Of a stretch of 64,000 nucleotides of DNA, positions 34,947 to 43,805 are shown in pieces. The stretch lies in contig JACKKB010000002.1 of assembly GCA_020637635.1 (NCBI GenBank), forward strand, positions 461,001 to 525,000, in the 5' to 3' direction. Every line of letters begins with the position of its first letter. The stretch's first letter is position 1. Under the pieces are notes generated by a model that was given only the letters and a program-made list of their open reading frames with translations, was not told where the DNA came from and did no database searches. The position numbers and the translations under genes were made by a program. This stretch comes from Albidovulum sp. Lineage in GTDB: Bacteria > Pseudomonadota > Alphaproteobacteria > Rhodobacterales > Rhodobacteraceae.

Positions 34947-36038
34947 TCAGCGATAGGGATAGCCGGCCTTCTCCATGTTCGCGGCATATTTCTTGAACGC
35001 CTCGACCACACGCCCCGCGCGCGGGCTCGATCCGGCCACCTCGTCCCAGAAGCCTTCGGCATCCTTGACCACCTGCGCCCATTCCTCGGGCGGCAGCGAG
35101 GTCAGCTCCATCTTCTCGCCCTCGACGCGGAGCTTGGCCTCGCCGCCCCAGTACCAGACATCGCGGTAGTAGTGCGACTGGTCGATGGTGACCTTGAAGA
35201 GCTCCTGCAGATGCGGTGGCACCTTGTCCCAGCTTGCGGTGTTGGCGAAGTAGCTGCCGAACCAGGCACCGGTGATCGAGTTGCCGAGCGCATACTGGCA
35301 GACATCGGCCCAGCCCACCTCGTAGGCCTCGGTGAAGCCGCACCAGGCGACGCCGTCAAGCTCGCCCGTCTGCATCGCCACCTCGACGTCATCCCAGGGG
35401 ATCGTCACCGGAACGAGCCCGTATTTCGACAGGAACTTGCCTGCGGTCGGCACGCCGAAGACCCGCAGCCCGTTCATGTCGGCCAGCGAGCGGATCGGTT
35501 TCTCGACGGTAAAGATGTGCAGCGGGTCCCAGGCGCCGGTCGAGAGCCAGGTGACGTTCTCGACCTCGCTGTAGGCCTCGGCCCAGATGTCGTTCAGCCC
35601 GTAGTAATGGAACAGCGCCGGCACATCGAGGCTGTAGCGGGTCGCAAACGGGAAGTAGCCGCCGAAGACCGAGATATCGACCGGCGAGGCCATCGTCGCC
35701 TCGTCCGACTGCACGGCGTCGAGCGTCCCGTTCTGCAGCGCGCGGAAGAGATCGGCCGTGGGCACGAGCTGATCGGCGTAGTAGAGCTCGATCTCCATCT
35801 CGCCGTTCGCGGCCTTGTTGAAGGCCTCGATCTGCGGCTTGATCACATGGGCCCCGAGGGGCGCGCCGGAATAGGTCTGCAGGCGCCATTTGATCGGCCC
35901 GCTCTGCGCGTTCACATAGGGCGCGGCAAGGGTCGATGCCGCAGCTGCGCCTGCGCCGAGCCCGGCGCGCCGCAGGAACGTTCGCCGACTTGCCAGAATG
36001 CGTTCCGAGGGGCTTTTCGCCTTCGTGTCGTCCGTCAT
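34947..36038 (-). CDS. TRAP transporter substrate-binding protein (DctP type)
   Basis: Periplasmic binding protein of 363 residues. The N-terminus has a twin-arginine type signal (SRRTFLRRAGLGAG, then ending near VNAQSG). The mature protein begins PIKWRLQTYSGAPLGAHVI and contains LVPTADLFRALQNGTLDAVQ and MNGLRVFGVPTAGKFLSKYG, typical of the larger, Tat-exported TRAP receptors that bind polyols or keto acids. AGGAGG lies seven bases before the ATG. It is encoded 54 bases after the large permease gene. The ligand is not determinable; the neighbourhood suggests a polyol or sugar acid. Confidence 0.9.
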   Translation of the reverse strand: MTDDTKAKSPSERILASRRTFLRRAGLGAGAAAASTLAAPYVNAQSGPIKWRLQTYSGAPLGAHVIKPQIEAFNKAANGEMEIELYYADQLVPTADLFRALQNGTLDAVQSDEATMASPVDISVFGGYFPFATRYSLDVPALFHYYGLNDIWAEAYSEVENVTWLSTGAWDPLHIFTVEKPIRSLADMNGLRVFGVPTAGKFLSKYGLVPVTIPWDDVEVAMQTGELDGVAWCGFTEAYEVGWADVCQYALGNSITGAWFGSYFANTASWDKVPPHLQELFKVTIDQSHYYRDVWYWGGEAKLRVEGEKMELTSLPPEEWAQVVKDAEGFWDEVAGSSPRAGRVVEAFKKYAANMEKAGYPYR

Positions 36039-36092
36039 CGTTCTACCTCCTTTGTGGTTCTTGGCGTCTTCTTCCTGGTCGTTCCACGCGGG

Positions 36093-37430
36093 TCATCCGC
36101 GCACGTTCATATGTTCCGGCAGCCAGAGAGCGAGCTGTGGGAAGAGCATCAGAAGCGCGATGGTAAGCGCCATCATCAGCACGAAGGGCCAGATCGACCT
36201 GTAGATGTCGAGCAGCCGGATTTCCTTCGGCGCGAGCGAGCGCATCAGGAAAAGGTTGTAGCCGAAGGGCGGCGTTATGTAGGCGATCTGGCAGGTGATG
36301 GTGTAGAGCACGCCGAACCAGATGAGCTGGTTGTCGAAGCCGAGATCGAGCGCCTTCACGAGCGGCACGTAAAGCGGTGCGACGATCACCAGCATCGCGG
36401 TGTCGTCGAGGAAGGTGCCCATGACGATGAAGCTCAGTTGCATCATGATGATGACCGTCCAGGGCGAAAGATGCCACTGGCCGATGAAGAGGTTCTCGAT
36501 CGCACGCACCGCGCCGAGGCCGTCGAAGACCGCCCCGAAGGCGAGTGCGGCGAGGATCAGCCAGAGGAACATGCAGGAGATCGAGAGCGTCTTCATCGAG
36601 GTGTCGCGGATGAGCCGCCAGCTGAAGTGGCCCTTCACGACGGCGGCCGCCGTGGCACAGAAGGCGCCCACGGCCGAACTTTCGACGAGGCTCGTGTAAC
36701 CCATCACGAAGAGCCCGGTCATGAGGAAGAAGATCGCGAAGGGAATGATGCCGGCACGGACGAGCGCGATCTTTTCGCCGAGCGGCATGTTCAGGTCCTC
36801 GTCTTCGACGACCGGCGCCAGCGCCGGGTTCAGCCTGGCACGAACGACGACGTAGATGATGAAGAAGGCCGCCATGATGAGACCGGGCACGAGGCCCGCG
36901 AACCAGAGCTTGGAGACCGGCTGGCGGGCAATCATGCCGTAGAGCACGAGCACGACCGACGGCGGGATCAGAATGCCGAGAGAGGATCCGCCCTGCACCA
37001 CACCGGAAATCAGCACCTTGTCGTAACCGCGCCGCAACATCTCGGGCAGGGCGATCGTGGCGCCGATCGCCATGCCGGCGACCGAAAGCCCGTTCATCGC
37101 CGAGATGATGACCATCAGCAGGATGGTGCCGACCGCGAGACCGCCGTTCAGCCGCCCGAACCAGACATGCAGCATCCTGTAGAGGTCTTCGGCGATACCG
37201 GATTCCGACAGGATGTAGCCCATGTAGATGAACATCGGCAGGGTCAGCATCGGGAACCAGTTGAAGAGCTTGAACACCTGGTTGAACGGCAGTTCGACCC
37301 CGCCCTGTCCGTAGAGCAGGATCGCCGCGCCCGAGGCGACGAAGCCGATGGCGGCGAAGACACGCTGCCCGGTGGCCAGAAGCACCAGCATCGAGCCGAA
37401 CATGAAGAGCGCGATCATCTCGTAGCTCAT
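36093..37430 (-). CDS. TRAP transporter large permease (DctM type)
   Basis: Membrane protein of 445 residues with about 12 helices, the ion-coupled transport subunit. Diagnostic stretches are FKLFNWFPMLTLPMFIYMGY, INAMNGLSVAGMAIGATIALPEM-like text near residue 110-130, GGSSLGILIPPSVVLVLYGMIA, and LGTFLDDTAMLVIVAPLYVPL-like text in the second half. It overlaps the small permease gene by ATGA. Together with the small permease and the Tat-exported receptor it forms a complete TRAP uptake system. Confidence 0.93.
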   Translation of the reverse strand: MSYEMIALFMFGSMLVLLATGQRVFAAIGFVASGAAILLYGQGGVELPFNQVFKLFNWFPMLTLPMFIYMGYILSESGIAEDLYRMLHVWFGRLNGGLAVGTILLMVIISAMNGLSVAGMAIGATIALPEMLRRGYDKVLISGVVQGGSSLGILIPPSVVLVLYGMIARQPVSKLWFAGLVPGLIMAAFFIIYVVVRARLNPALAPVVEDEDLNMPLGEKIALVRAGIIPFAIFFLMTGLFVMGYTSLVESSAVGAFCATAAAVVKGHFSWRLIRDTSMKTLSISCMFLWLILAALAFGAVFDGLGAVRAIENLFIGQWHLSPWTVIIMMQLSFIVMGTFLDDTAMLVIVAPLYVPLVKALDLGFDNQLIWFGVLYTITCQIAYITPPFGYNLFLMRSLAPKEIRLLDIYRSIWPFVLMMALTIALLMLFPQLALWLPEHMNVRG

Positions 37431-37939
37431 GCGATCTCCTCGCCGCGCAGGGTCGCGATGTGCTTGATGACAAGCGAGAGGGCTTGCAGGAGCATCAGCC
37501 CCAGGGCAGCGACCATGAGCGACTTGATCGGGATCACCGAGGGGTTCCAGATCGAGAACCGCCGTTCGTCGGTGGCGATGGCGTAGTTCAGGCTCGAGAC
37601 GGCGCCGATCATCATGGCCACGAGGTAGAAGATCAGGCAGGCACTGGTGACGAGGTCGATCCAGGCCCGCGTCCGAGGCGACCGGTCGCTGTAGAAGAGA
37701 TCCATGCGCACGTGATCGTCGTTCTTCAGCGTGATGGGCCCGCCGAGGAAGTAGTAGGCGGCGAGCGTGAACTGGGTGAGCTCGATCGCCCAGTGCACCG
37801 GCATGTTGATGGCGTTGCGCGTGAAGGCATCGAATATGAGCGTGCCTGCCATCAAGAAGATGAGCGAGGCCGCGACATAGCCGACATAGTCCGAAATGCG
37901 GTCAACGAGCCGCACATAGGCAATCAGCGCCCGTGGCAT
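37427..37939 (-). CDS. TRAP transporter small permease (DctQ type)
   Basis: A 170-residue four-helix membrane protein: YVGYVAASLIFLMAGTLIFDAFTR, IELTQFTLAAYYFLGG, LVTSACLIFYLVAMMIGAV and KSLMVAALGLMLLQALSLV. The motif GGPITLKNDDHVRMDLFY matches the DctQ consensus. The ATG at 37939 (MPRALIAYVRLVDRI) has a G-rich ribosome site; the frame is open further upstream but there it reads as shadow. It is the first gene of the minus-strand polyol operon and is divergent from the dehydrogenase operon. Confidence 0.9.
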   Translation of the reverse strand: MPRALIAYVRLVDRISDYVGYVAASLIFLMAGTLIFDAFTRNAINMPVHWAIELTQFTLAAYYFLGGPITLKNDDHVRMDLFYSDRSPRTRAWIDLVTSACLIFYLVAMMIGAVSSLNYAIATDERRFSIWNPSVIPIKSLMVAALGLMLLQALSLVIKHIATLRGEEIA

Positions 37940-38100
37940 GGATCCGCCCCCGTTCCGCGTCTGTCGCGCCGCCCGTCCATTCCGCCCCCCAGTCGAACCG
38001 ATCCCCGCGAGGGGCCATCCCCGGACCCTGCACGACGCCCCCGGGCGCGCAGGTCCCGGATGCAAGCTTGGTCAATGCCCGGCACAAAATCAACGGAAAA

Positions 38101-38114
38101 TGACCACTCGGTCA
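38101..38114. promoter_or_regulatory. Palindromic operator candidate, first copy
   Basis: TGACC and GGTCA with a 4-base spacer (ACTC). It lies 162 bases upstream of the TRAP small-permease ATG, in the 332-base gap between divergent operons. An extra half-site GGTCA is at 38070-38074. The same motif recurs 115 bases away. The shape is typical of dimeric repressor sites; the cognate regulator could be the local DeoR protein or an unlinked TetR-type protein. Confidence 0.6.
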
Positions 38115-38215
38115 ACTCTGGTGCTGTTTGCCCCGACATTCAGCCACTTAAGCGCAAACCGGAGGCGAAGTGATCGCTGCGGGGTTCAGGATTTCGCCCG
38201 ATTTGCGCATATGTT

Positions 38216-38229
38216 TGACCGAACGGTCA
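38216..38229. promoter_or_regulatory. Palindromic operator candidate, second copy
   Basis: TGACCG and CGGTCA flank AA, a perfect six-base inverted repeat, 42 bases before the ATG of the GlpA-like gene, where it could block the promoter. It shares TGACC-N4-GGTCA with the copy at 38101-38114; the centres are 115 bases apart, close to 11 helical turns. A further half-site lies at about 38245. Confidence 0.65.
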
Positions 38230-38271
38230 TCCGATGCCTAAAATCGGTCAGCAAGCCTGTGGGATTCGCCG

Positions 38272-39717
38272 ATGCCGATCGACCCCTCGCCAAGACCAGA
38301 GGACGGCCATTTCGACATTGCCGTGATCGGCGCCGGAGTCGTTGGCTGTGCGGTCGCGCGCGCCTTTGCCCGCGAAGGGGCGCGCGTCGCGGTGATCGAG
38401 CGCGGTCCCGACATCCTCTCGGGCGCCTCGCGCGCCAACAGTGCGATCCTGCACACCGGTTTCGATGCGCCCGCGGACAGCCTCGAACTTGAGCTCGTCA
38501 AGGAGGGACGCGCCGAATACCTCGCCATCCGTGACGGGCTGAACCTGCCGCTGGTCGAGACGGGCGCGCTGGTCTGCGCCTGGTCCGTGGCCGAGGCGGC
38601 GCGGCTCGAGGACATCGCGGCTGCCGCGCATGCAAACGGCATCGACGACGTGCGGCTCCTTGCCGCCGAGGAGGTGCGCAGGCGCCTGCCCGGGCTCGGC
38701 CCCGGGCTTTGCGGCGCGGTCGAGGTGCCGGGCGAAAATGTCATCGACCCCTGGTCGGCACCGCTCGGATATCTGGGCGAGGCGATCGGGCTCGGGGCGC
38801 GGCTCTTTCGCGACTGCGAGGTGATCGCCGGCGAATTCGGCGCCGGGCCAGGCGGCTTCTGGGAGCTTCGGACCTCGCGCGGACGGCTCCACGCGGCGGC
38901 GGTGGTGAACGCCGCGGGCCTTTACGGCGACAGGGTCGACGCCTGCCTCGGACTTCCGTGCAGCTTCACCATCCGTCCGCGCAAGGGCCAGTTCGTCGTG
39001 CTCGACAAGGCGGCGCGGCGGCATGTGCCGACGATCCTCCTGCCGGTGCCGACCGAGATCACCAAGGGCGTGGTCGTCTGCCCGACCGCTTTCGGCAACG
39101 TGCTGGTCGGGCCGACCGCTGAGGAGCAGGAGGACCGGACCCGGGCGAGCGTCGAGCGCACCATCCTGCAGGGGCTGCTCGACCATGCAGCGCGGATCGT
39201 GCCGGCACTGGCAGAGATGCCGGTGACGGCCGTCTACGCCGGCCTGCGCCCGGCGACCGAGGCCAAGCAGTATCGCGTGGCCTGCCACGCCGGGCAGGGT
39301 GCCATCACACTCGGCGGCATCCGCTCCACCGGTCTCAGCGCCGCGCTCGGGCTCGCGCGCCATGCGGTGCGGCTTCATGCGCGCTTCGGCGGCGGTTTCG
39401 TGGCCCCGGCCGCGGTGGCGCCGCCCCGCATGCCCAATCTCTGCGAGGACCGGCCGCGGCCCTGGCAGGGAGCACATCACGGCGGCATCGTCTGTCACTG
39501 CGAACTTGTGACGCGCGGCGAGATCGAGGCGGCGCTCGCCGGCCCGGTTCCGCCGGGCGATTTCGCCGGACTGCGCCGCCGCACGCGGGCGGGCATGGGA
39601 CGCTGCCAGGGATTTCACTGCAACGCCACGCTGGCCGCGATGACGCGCGGTCGCTTTGCGACCCCCCTCGCCGTCGGCCCCACTGACGCCGAGACAATCG
39701 CGGAAGACGCGCCATGA
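38272..39717 (+). CDS. FAD-dependent dehydrogenase with BFD-type [2Fe-2S] domain, GlpA/LhgO-like
   Basis: A 481-residue flavoprotein. The dinucleotide fold is FDIAVIGAGVVGCAVARAFA (GxGxxG at 20-25), followed by the DAO fold with RANSAILHTGFDAPADSLE. The C-terminal domain has four cysteines, Cys408-x-Cys410 and Cys445-x4-Cys450, matching the BFD-like iron-sulfur motif of anaerobic glycerol-3-phosphate dehydrogenase subunit A. It should oxidise a hydroxy acid or polyol phosphate and pass electrons on. It is coupled to the next flavoprotein gene by ATGA, resembling a glpA-glpB pair. The ribosome site is weak, so the start is moderately certain. Confidence 0.88.
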   Translation: MPIDPSPRPEDGHFDIAVIGAGVVGCAVARAFAREGARVAVIERGPDILSGASRANSAILHTGFDAPADSLELELVKEGRAEYLAIRDGLNLPLVETGALVCAWSVAEAARLEDIAAAAHANGIDDVRLLAAEEVRRRLPGLGPGLCGAVEVPGENVIDPWSAPLGYLGEAIGLGARLFRDCEVIAGEFGAGPGGFWELRTSRGRLHAAAVVNAAGLYGDRVDACLGLPCSFTIRPRKGQFVVLDKAARRHVPTILLPVPTEITKGVVVCPTAFGNVLVGPTAEEQEDRTRASVERTILQGLLDHAARIVPALAEMPVTAVYAGLRPATEAKQYRVACHAGQGAITLGGIRSTGLSAALGLARHAVRLHARFGGGFVAPAAVAPPRMPNLCEDRPRPWQGAHHGGIVCHCELVTRGEIEAALAGPVPPGDFAGLRRRTRAGMGRCQGFHCNATLAAMTRGRFATPLAVGPTDAETIAEDAP

Positions 39718-40946
39718 GCGGGCGTGACGCCGATCTTCTCGTCATCGGAGGCGGCCCGGCGGGGGTCGGGGCGGCGATCGAGGCGCGGCGGCGCGGGCTC
39801 GGCCGCGTCGTGATCCTTGAGCGCGAGGAGACGCTCGGCGGAGCAACGCGCCATTGCGCCCATTCGCCCTTCGGGATGCGCGAATTCGGTCGCCCCTATT
39901 TCGGCGGTGCCTACGGCCGGCGCCTTGCCGCCGCGGCGGCCGCGGCGGGGGTGGAACTGCGGACCGGCACCACCGTCACCGGGCTTGGCACCGAGGGGGC
40001 GGTCGAGATTGCCTCGGAGGCCGGGACCGGCACGCTTTCGGCAGAGCGGGTGTTGCTTGCGACCGGGGCGCGCGAAAGTTCGCGTGCGGCACGGCTTCTG
40101 ACCGGCGACCGGCCCGTCGGCATCCTGACGACCGGGGCGTTGCAGGCCTATCACGCCTTTCACGGGCTGCTGCCCTTCCGCCGCCCGGTGATCGTCGGCA
40201 GTGCGCTCGTGAGCCATTCGGCGCTTCTGACCTGCCTCACCAGCGGTGTTCGTCCGGTGGCGATGGTCGAGCCGGCCGCCGAACCGCTTGCGCGGTGGCC
40301 GATACCCCTCTTTCCAAGGCTGGCGCGCGTCCCGCTTCTTCCTGGAACCGAGATCGTGGACATCGTCGGCGCGGGGCGGGTGCGTGCCGTGCGCCTCGGA
40401 GATCGGAAGGGGCGCACCTGGATGCTCGATTGCGACGGCGTGCTTCTGACGGGTGAATTCGTGCCCGAGGCGGCCCTGCTGCTGACGTCCGGCCGGAGGC
40501 TCGCACCGGGCGGAACCGGTCCGCGCATCGACCAGTGGGGGCAGCTCGATGCACCCTGGCTCTTTGCCGCCGGGAACCTGCTCAGGCCGGTCGAGACCGG
40601 CGGCTGGGCCTATCGCGAAGGGCGCGCCGTGGGCGCGGCGCTGGCGGCCGACAGGGTCTCCCGCACTCTCCAGACCGCCGCGGTCGAGGTCACTTTCGAG
40701 GCACCCGTGAAGCTTGTCGTCCCCAACCTCATACGCCCCGGGGCGCCCCCCCCGGGCAGCGGCTTCGGGCAGTTCCAGCTGCGTTTTTCCCGACCGGTGC
40801 GCGGGCGCCTCGCACTCTTCGTCGACGGGCGGGAGAGCTGGTCACAGGCTGGCCACTGGCGGCCGGAACGCCGCATACTCGTGCCGATGCCCGCAGCGAT
40901 CGATCGCGCCGGCGCCATCGGGTTCCGCTTTGAGGAAGCGACATGA
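39714..40946 (+). CDS. FAD/NAD(P)-binding oxidoreductase, partner of the GlpA-like enzyme
   Basis: A 410-residue pyridine-nucleotide-disulfide-type flavoprotein. It begins DADLLVIGGGPAGVGAAIEAR, the FAD fold, and has RVLLATGARESSRAARLL and RPVIVGSALVSHSALLTCL for the second nucleotide fold, plus LFAAGNLLRPVETGGWAYREG for the FAD-closing motif. It resembles the alpha/beta subunits of HcnB- or SoxA-like oxidoreductases. The last 80 residues form a beta-rich tail. Overlaps by four bases with both neighbours show one operon. It could be the electron-accepting partner of the dehydrogenase. Confidence 0.82.
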   Translation: MSGRDADLLVIGGGPAGVGAAIEARRRGLGRVVILEREETLGGATRHCAHSPFGMREFGRPYFGGAYGRRLAAAAAAAGVELRTGTTVTGLGTEGAVEIASEAGTGTLSAERVLLATGARESSRAARLLTGDRPVGILTTGALQAYHAFHGLLPFRRPVIVGSALVSHSALLTCLTSGVRPVAMVEPAAEPLARWPIPLFPRLARVPLLPGTEIVDIVGAGRVRAVRLGDRKGRTWMLDCDGVLLTGEFVPEAALLLTSGRRLAPGGTGPRIDQWGQLDAPWLFAAGNLLRPVETGGWAYREGRAVGAALAADRVSRTLQTAAVEVTFEAPVKLVVPNLIRPGAPPPGSGFGQFQLRFSRPVRGRLALFVDGRESWSQAGHWRPERRILVPMPAAIDRAGAIGFRFEEAT

Positions 40947-42337
40947 CACGTTTCGCCGCGATCGATCAGGGGACCACCTCGACCCGCTGCATCGTCTTCG
41001 ACGACAGCGGTGCCTGGCATCTGGCGGGAAGCCTGCGCCATGCCCAGCGGCAGCCGGCCCCGCAATGGTGCGAACATGATCCCGAAGAGCTTCTGGCGAA
41101 TATCCGCAAGGTGCTGGCCGGTGCCGGCACTGTCGACGGGATCGGCCTCGCCAACCAGGGTGAGAGCTGCCTCGCCTGGGAAGCCGGCAGCGGGCGGCCG
41201 CTTTCGCCGGTGATCGTGTGGCAGGATGCGCGGACCGGGGCCGCGCTTGCCGCGCTTCCGCCTGATGCCGCGGCGACTTCGCTGCGCATCTCGGGACTGC
41301 CGCTGGACCCCTATTTCTCGGCCAGCAAGCTTGCCTGGCTCTGCCGCGAACTGCCCGGGGTGGCCGAGGCGCGCGGCCGCGGGCGGCTCAGGCTCGGCAC
41401 CACCGACGCCTTCTTCCGGGAACGGCTCACCGGAGTGTGCGCGACCGATGCGGCGACCGCCTCGCGCACCGGCCTTCTCGATCTCGCCACCGGCGACTGG
41501 AGTGCCGAGCTCTGCGCGCTCCATGGTGTTCCGATCGACGCTTTGCCGGAGATCGGTCCGGTGCGCGGGCCGCTCGGCCTGATCGGCGGAGTGCCGCTCG
41601 GGGTGTCGATCGTCGACCAGCAGGCCGCGCTCTACGGCCACGGCTGCCGGACCCCGGGGGCCTGCAAGATCACCTTCGGAACCGGCGCCTTCCTGCTCGT
41701 GACGGCCGGGGACGCACGGCCTGTCGCCGGAGATCTGCTGCCGACGGTGGCCTGGCGCGACGGCAAGGCGGTGACCTTCGCGCTCGAGGGCGGGGTCTAC
41801 GATGCCGGTTCTGCCGTCGACTGGGCGCAACGGCTCGGGTTCTTTTCCGATCCGGCCGAACTTGGAACCTTCGAGCGCCCGAGCGCGCTCGAACGCGGCA
41901 TCGTCTTCGTCCCCGCGCTCTCGGGGCTCGCGGCGCCGCATTGGGACAGGCGTGCGGCGCCCCTCTTCATTGGCATGGATCAGGCGACGGACCGGCGCGA
42001 TCTCGCGCAGGCCGTGCTCGAGGGGATCGCCCTGCTCACCGCCGGGCTGATCGAGGCGGCCGGGTGCCAGGTTCAGATCGCGGGGCCCGTATCGATCGAC
42101 GGCGGGTTGTCGCAGAGCAGCTATTTCGCGAGCTTTCTCGCCCGGGTCTCCGGCCGCGAGATCGCGGTCCCGGCTATGCACGAGCTGACCGCGGCCGGGC
42201 TGGCCGGACTTGGCGGCATCGATCTCGCGCCTCTTCGCGCAGGGGTCGCGCGGTTCCTGCCGGACCGGCCGCTGACGCAAGCTGAGCGGACGCACGCCGC
42301 CGGAGCGCTGGAGCGGGCGCGGCACTGGCGCCTCTGA
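40943..42337 (+). CDS. FGGY-family carbohydrate kinase, glycerol-kinase-like
   Basis: A 464-residue sugar/polyol kinase. AIDQGTTSTRCIVFD is the phosphate-1 motif and VIVWQDARTGAALAAL, LDPYFSASKLAWLC and DQQAALYGHGC match glycerol kinase most closely. The substrate motif reads NQGES (residues 71-75) where glycerol kinases have NQRET, so the arginine that contacts glycerol is a glycine here; the glutamate and aspartate partners remain. It is shorter than GlpK (about 500). The likely substrate is a related polyol, phosphorylated before oxidation by the FAD enzymes encoded just upstream. Start overlaps by ATGA. Confidence 0.88.
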   Translation: MTRFAAIDQGTTSTRCIVFDDSGAWHLAGSLRHAQRQPAPQWCEHDPEELLANIRKVLAGAGTVDGIGLANQGESCLAWEAGSGRPLSPVIVWQDARTGAALAALPPDAAATSLRISGLPLDPYFSASKLAWLCRELPGVAEARGRGRLRLGTTDAFFRERLTGVCATDAATASRTGLLDLATGDWSAELCALHGVPIDALPEIGPVRGPLGLIGGVPLGVSIVDQQAALYGHGCRTPGACKITFGTGAFLLVTAGDARPVAGDLLPTVAWRDGKAVTFALEGGVYDAGSAVDWAQRLGFFSDPAELGTFERPSALERGIVFVPALSGLAAPHWDRRAAPLFIGMDQATDRRDLAQAVLEGIALLTAGLIEAAGCQVQIAGPVSIDGGLSQSSYFASFLARVSGREIAVPAMHELTAAGLAGLGGIDLAPLRAGVARFLPDRPLTQAERTHAAGALERARHWRL

Positions 42338-42692
42338 CGCCCCTCGCCGATCGAACTGCGCAGCCTTTGCGGCCCGGGCCGCTTCCGCCACGGCGGGCGA
42401 CACCGTCCTGGTCGGTCGCGCGTGCGACGGCAGACGGCCGCCCTCGGGCCCTTTCCCGGCGTTCGCAGACCACGCCCCGACGGTGGCGAGGGCGGGTCTT
42501 CGGCCGCTGATGGCGTGGCCGGGCCGAAGGTCTTGGCTCCGAGGGTGCGGGCCCCTGCCCCGACGCTGCCTTGCACGCAGAAACTGGCGGCGTGATCACG
42601 AAGTTGCGCTAGAGTGACGATAGCGGCCCGTGGGCGATCCGGGGGCGGACCCGGGGGCGATCCCGGGGAAGGCTCGGTGAGGGAGGACAAAG
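42338..42692. other. Gap between kinase and dehydrogenase genes with two hairpin candidates
   Basis: No gene is supported in these 355 bases. GCGGCCCGGGCCGC at 42369-42382 is a perfect palindrome 32 bases after the kinase stop and could be part of a terminator, though no T run follows. CTTCGGCC (42498-42505) and GGCCGAAG (42522-42529) form a second stem. The dehydrogenase gene therefore may have its own promoter. Confidence 0.35.
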
Positions 42693-43745
42693 ATGAGGGC
42701 ACTCGTGCTCGAGCAGAGGGGCGTGCTGTCGTTGCGCGATGTTCCGGCCGTCGATGCCGCCGAGGCTTTGCTCGGACCGCGCGACGTTCGGGTGCAGCTC
42801 CATACCGTCGGCATCTGCGGCTCGGATGTGCATTACTACACCCACGGGAAAATCGGCCCCTTCGTGGTCCGCGAGCCGATGATCCTCGGGCATGAGGCCT
42901 CGGGCACCGTGATCGAGACAGGCGACGAGGTCACCTCGCTCGCCGTCGGCGACCGGGTCTGCATGGAGCCCGGCATTCCGGACCCGAACAGCCGTGCGAG
43001 CCGGCTTGGCCTTTACAACATCGATCCCGCCGTCCGCTTCTGGGCGACTCCACCCGTTCACGGAATCCTGCGCCCGACCTGCGTGCATCCCGAAGCCTTC
43101 ACCTACAAGCTGCCGGGCTCGGTGGGCTTCGCCGAGGCCGCGATGGTGGAACCGCTTGCCGTCGGCGTGCACGCGGTGACCAAGGCGCGGATCCCGCCGG
43201 GCAACATCGGCGTCGTCATGGGGGCGGGGCCGATCGGTCTCGTGACCGCTCTCGCCGCACTTGCGGCCGGTTGCGCGCGTGTCTTCGTGAGCGACCTCTC
43301 GGCGCCGAAGCTCGCGCTGGCCGAAAGCCTCAGCCCGTCGATCTCGGGCGTCGATGTCGGCAGGGAGGATCTCGCGGAACGCGTTCTCAAGGCGACTGAG
43401 GGCTGGGGCGCGGATGTCGTCTTCGAGGCCACCGGCTCGCCCGTCGCGGCCGCCCGGGTCTTCGAGCCCTTGGCGCCGGGCGGCTGCGTGGTGATGATCG
43501 GCGGGCAGGCCGAGCCGATCCGTTATGATGCCGGCGCCGCGATGGTGCGCGAGGCGCGGGTCGAGAACGTCTTTCGCTACGCCCATGTCTTCCCGCGCTG
43601 CGTGGCGATGCTGGCATCGGGCGCGATCGACGTGAGACCGCTCATCACCCGGACCTTTGCCTTCGAGGAGAGCGTGCTGGCCTTCGAGACGGCTGCCGCC
43701 GCCCCGCCCGGCGAAGTGAAGATGCAGATCGCGCTGCCGCAGTAG
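42693..43745 (+). CDS. Zinc-type polyol dehydrogenase, xylitol/sorbitol dehydrogenase-like
   Basis: A 350-residue medium-chain dehydrogenase. The catalytic zinc site is visible as GICGSDVHYYTHGKIG and ILGHEASGTV with a glutamate in EPLAVGVHA; the NAD fold is GVVMGAGPIGLVTALAALAAG. The four structural-zinc cysteines of alcohol dehydrogenases are replaced by PGIPDPNSRASRLGLYN, as in xylitol dehydrogenases. GGGAGGA precedes the ATG by about six bases. It oxidises a polyol to a ketose with NAD. Near the FGGY kinase and TRAP genes it supports a polyol-use locus. It converges on fliP. Confidence 0.92.
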   Translation: MRALVLEQRGVLSLRDVPAVDAAEALLGPRDVRVQLHTVGICGSDVHYYTHGKIGPFVVREPMILGHEASGTVIETGDEVTSLAVGDRVCMEPGIPDPNSRASRLGLYNIDPAVRFWATPPVHGILRPTCVHPEAFTYKLPGSVGFAEAAMVEPLAVGVHAVTKARIPPGNIGVVMGAGPIGLVTALAALAAGCARVFVSDLSAPKLALAESLSPSISGVDVGREDLAERVLKATEGWGADVVFEATGSPVAAARVFEPLAPGGCVVMIGGQAEPIRYDAGAAMVREARVENVFRYAHVFPRCVAMLASGAIDVRPLITRTFAFEESVLAFETAAAAPPGEVKMQIALPQ

Positions 43746-43805
43746 CCCTGGAGCCGCAACGGCCCTGGCGCCCCGGCACCTCTCCCGCCGCGTCGACGGG
43801 TGGCG

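Noticed and set aside
34884..37586. 900-codon plus-strand frame opposite the TRAP genes
   Set aside because: Low-complexity charged product (many His, Asp, Glu, Arg), no family, fully antisense to three TRAP genes.
40610..42403. 597-codon minus-strand frame opposite the FAD oxidoreductase and kinase genes
   Set aside because: No domain, arginine/glutamate-rich, and antisense to genes with clear motifs.
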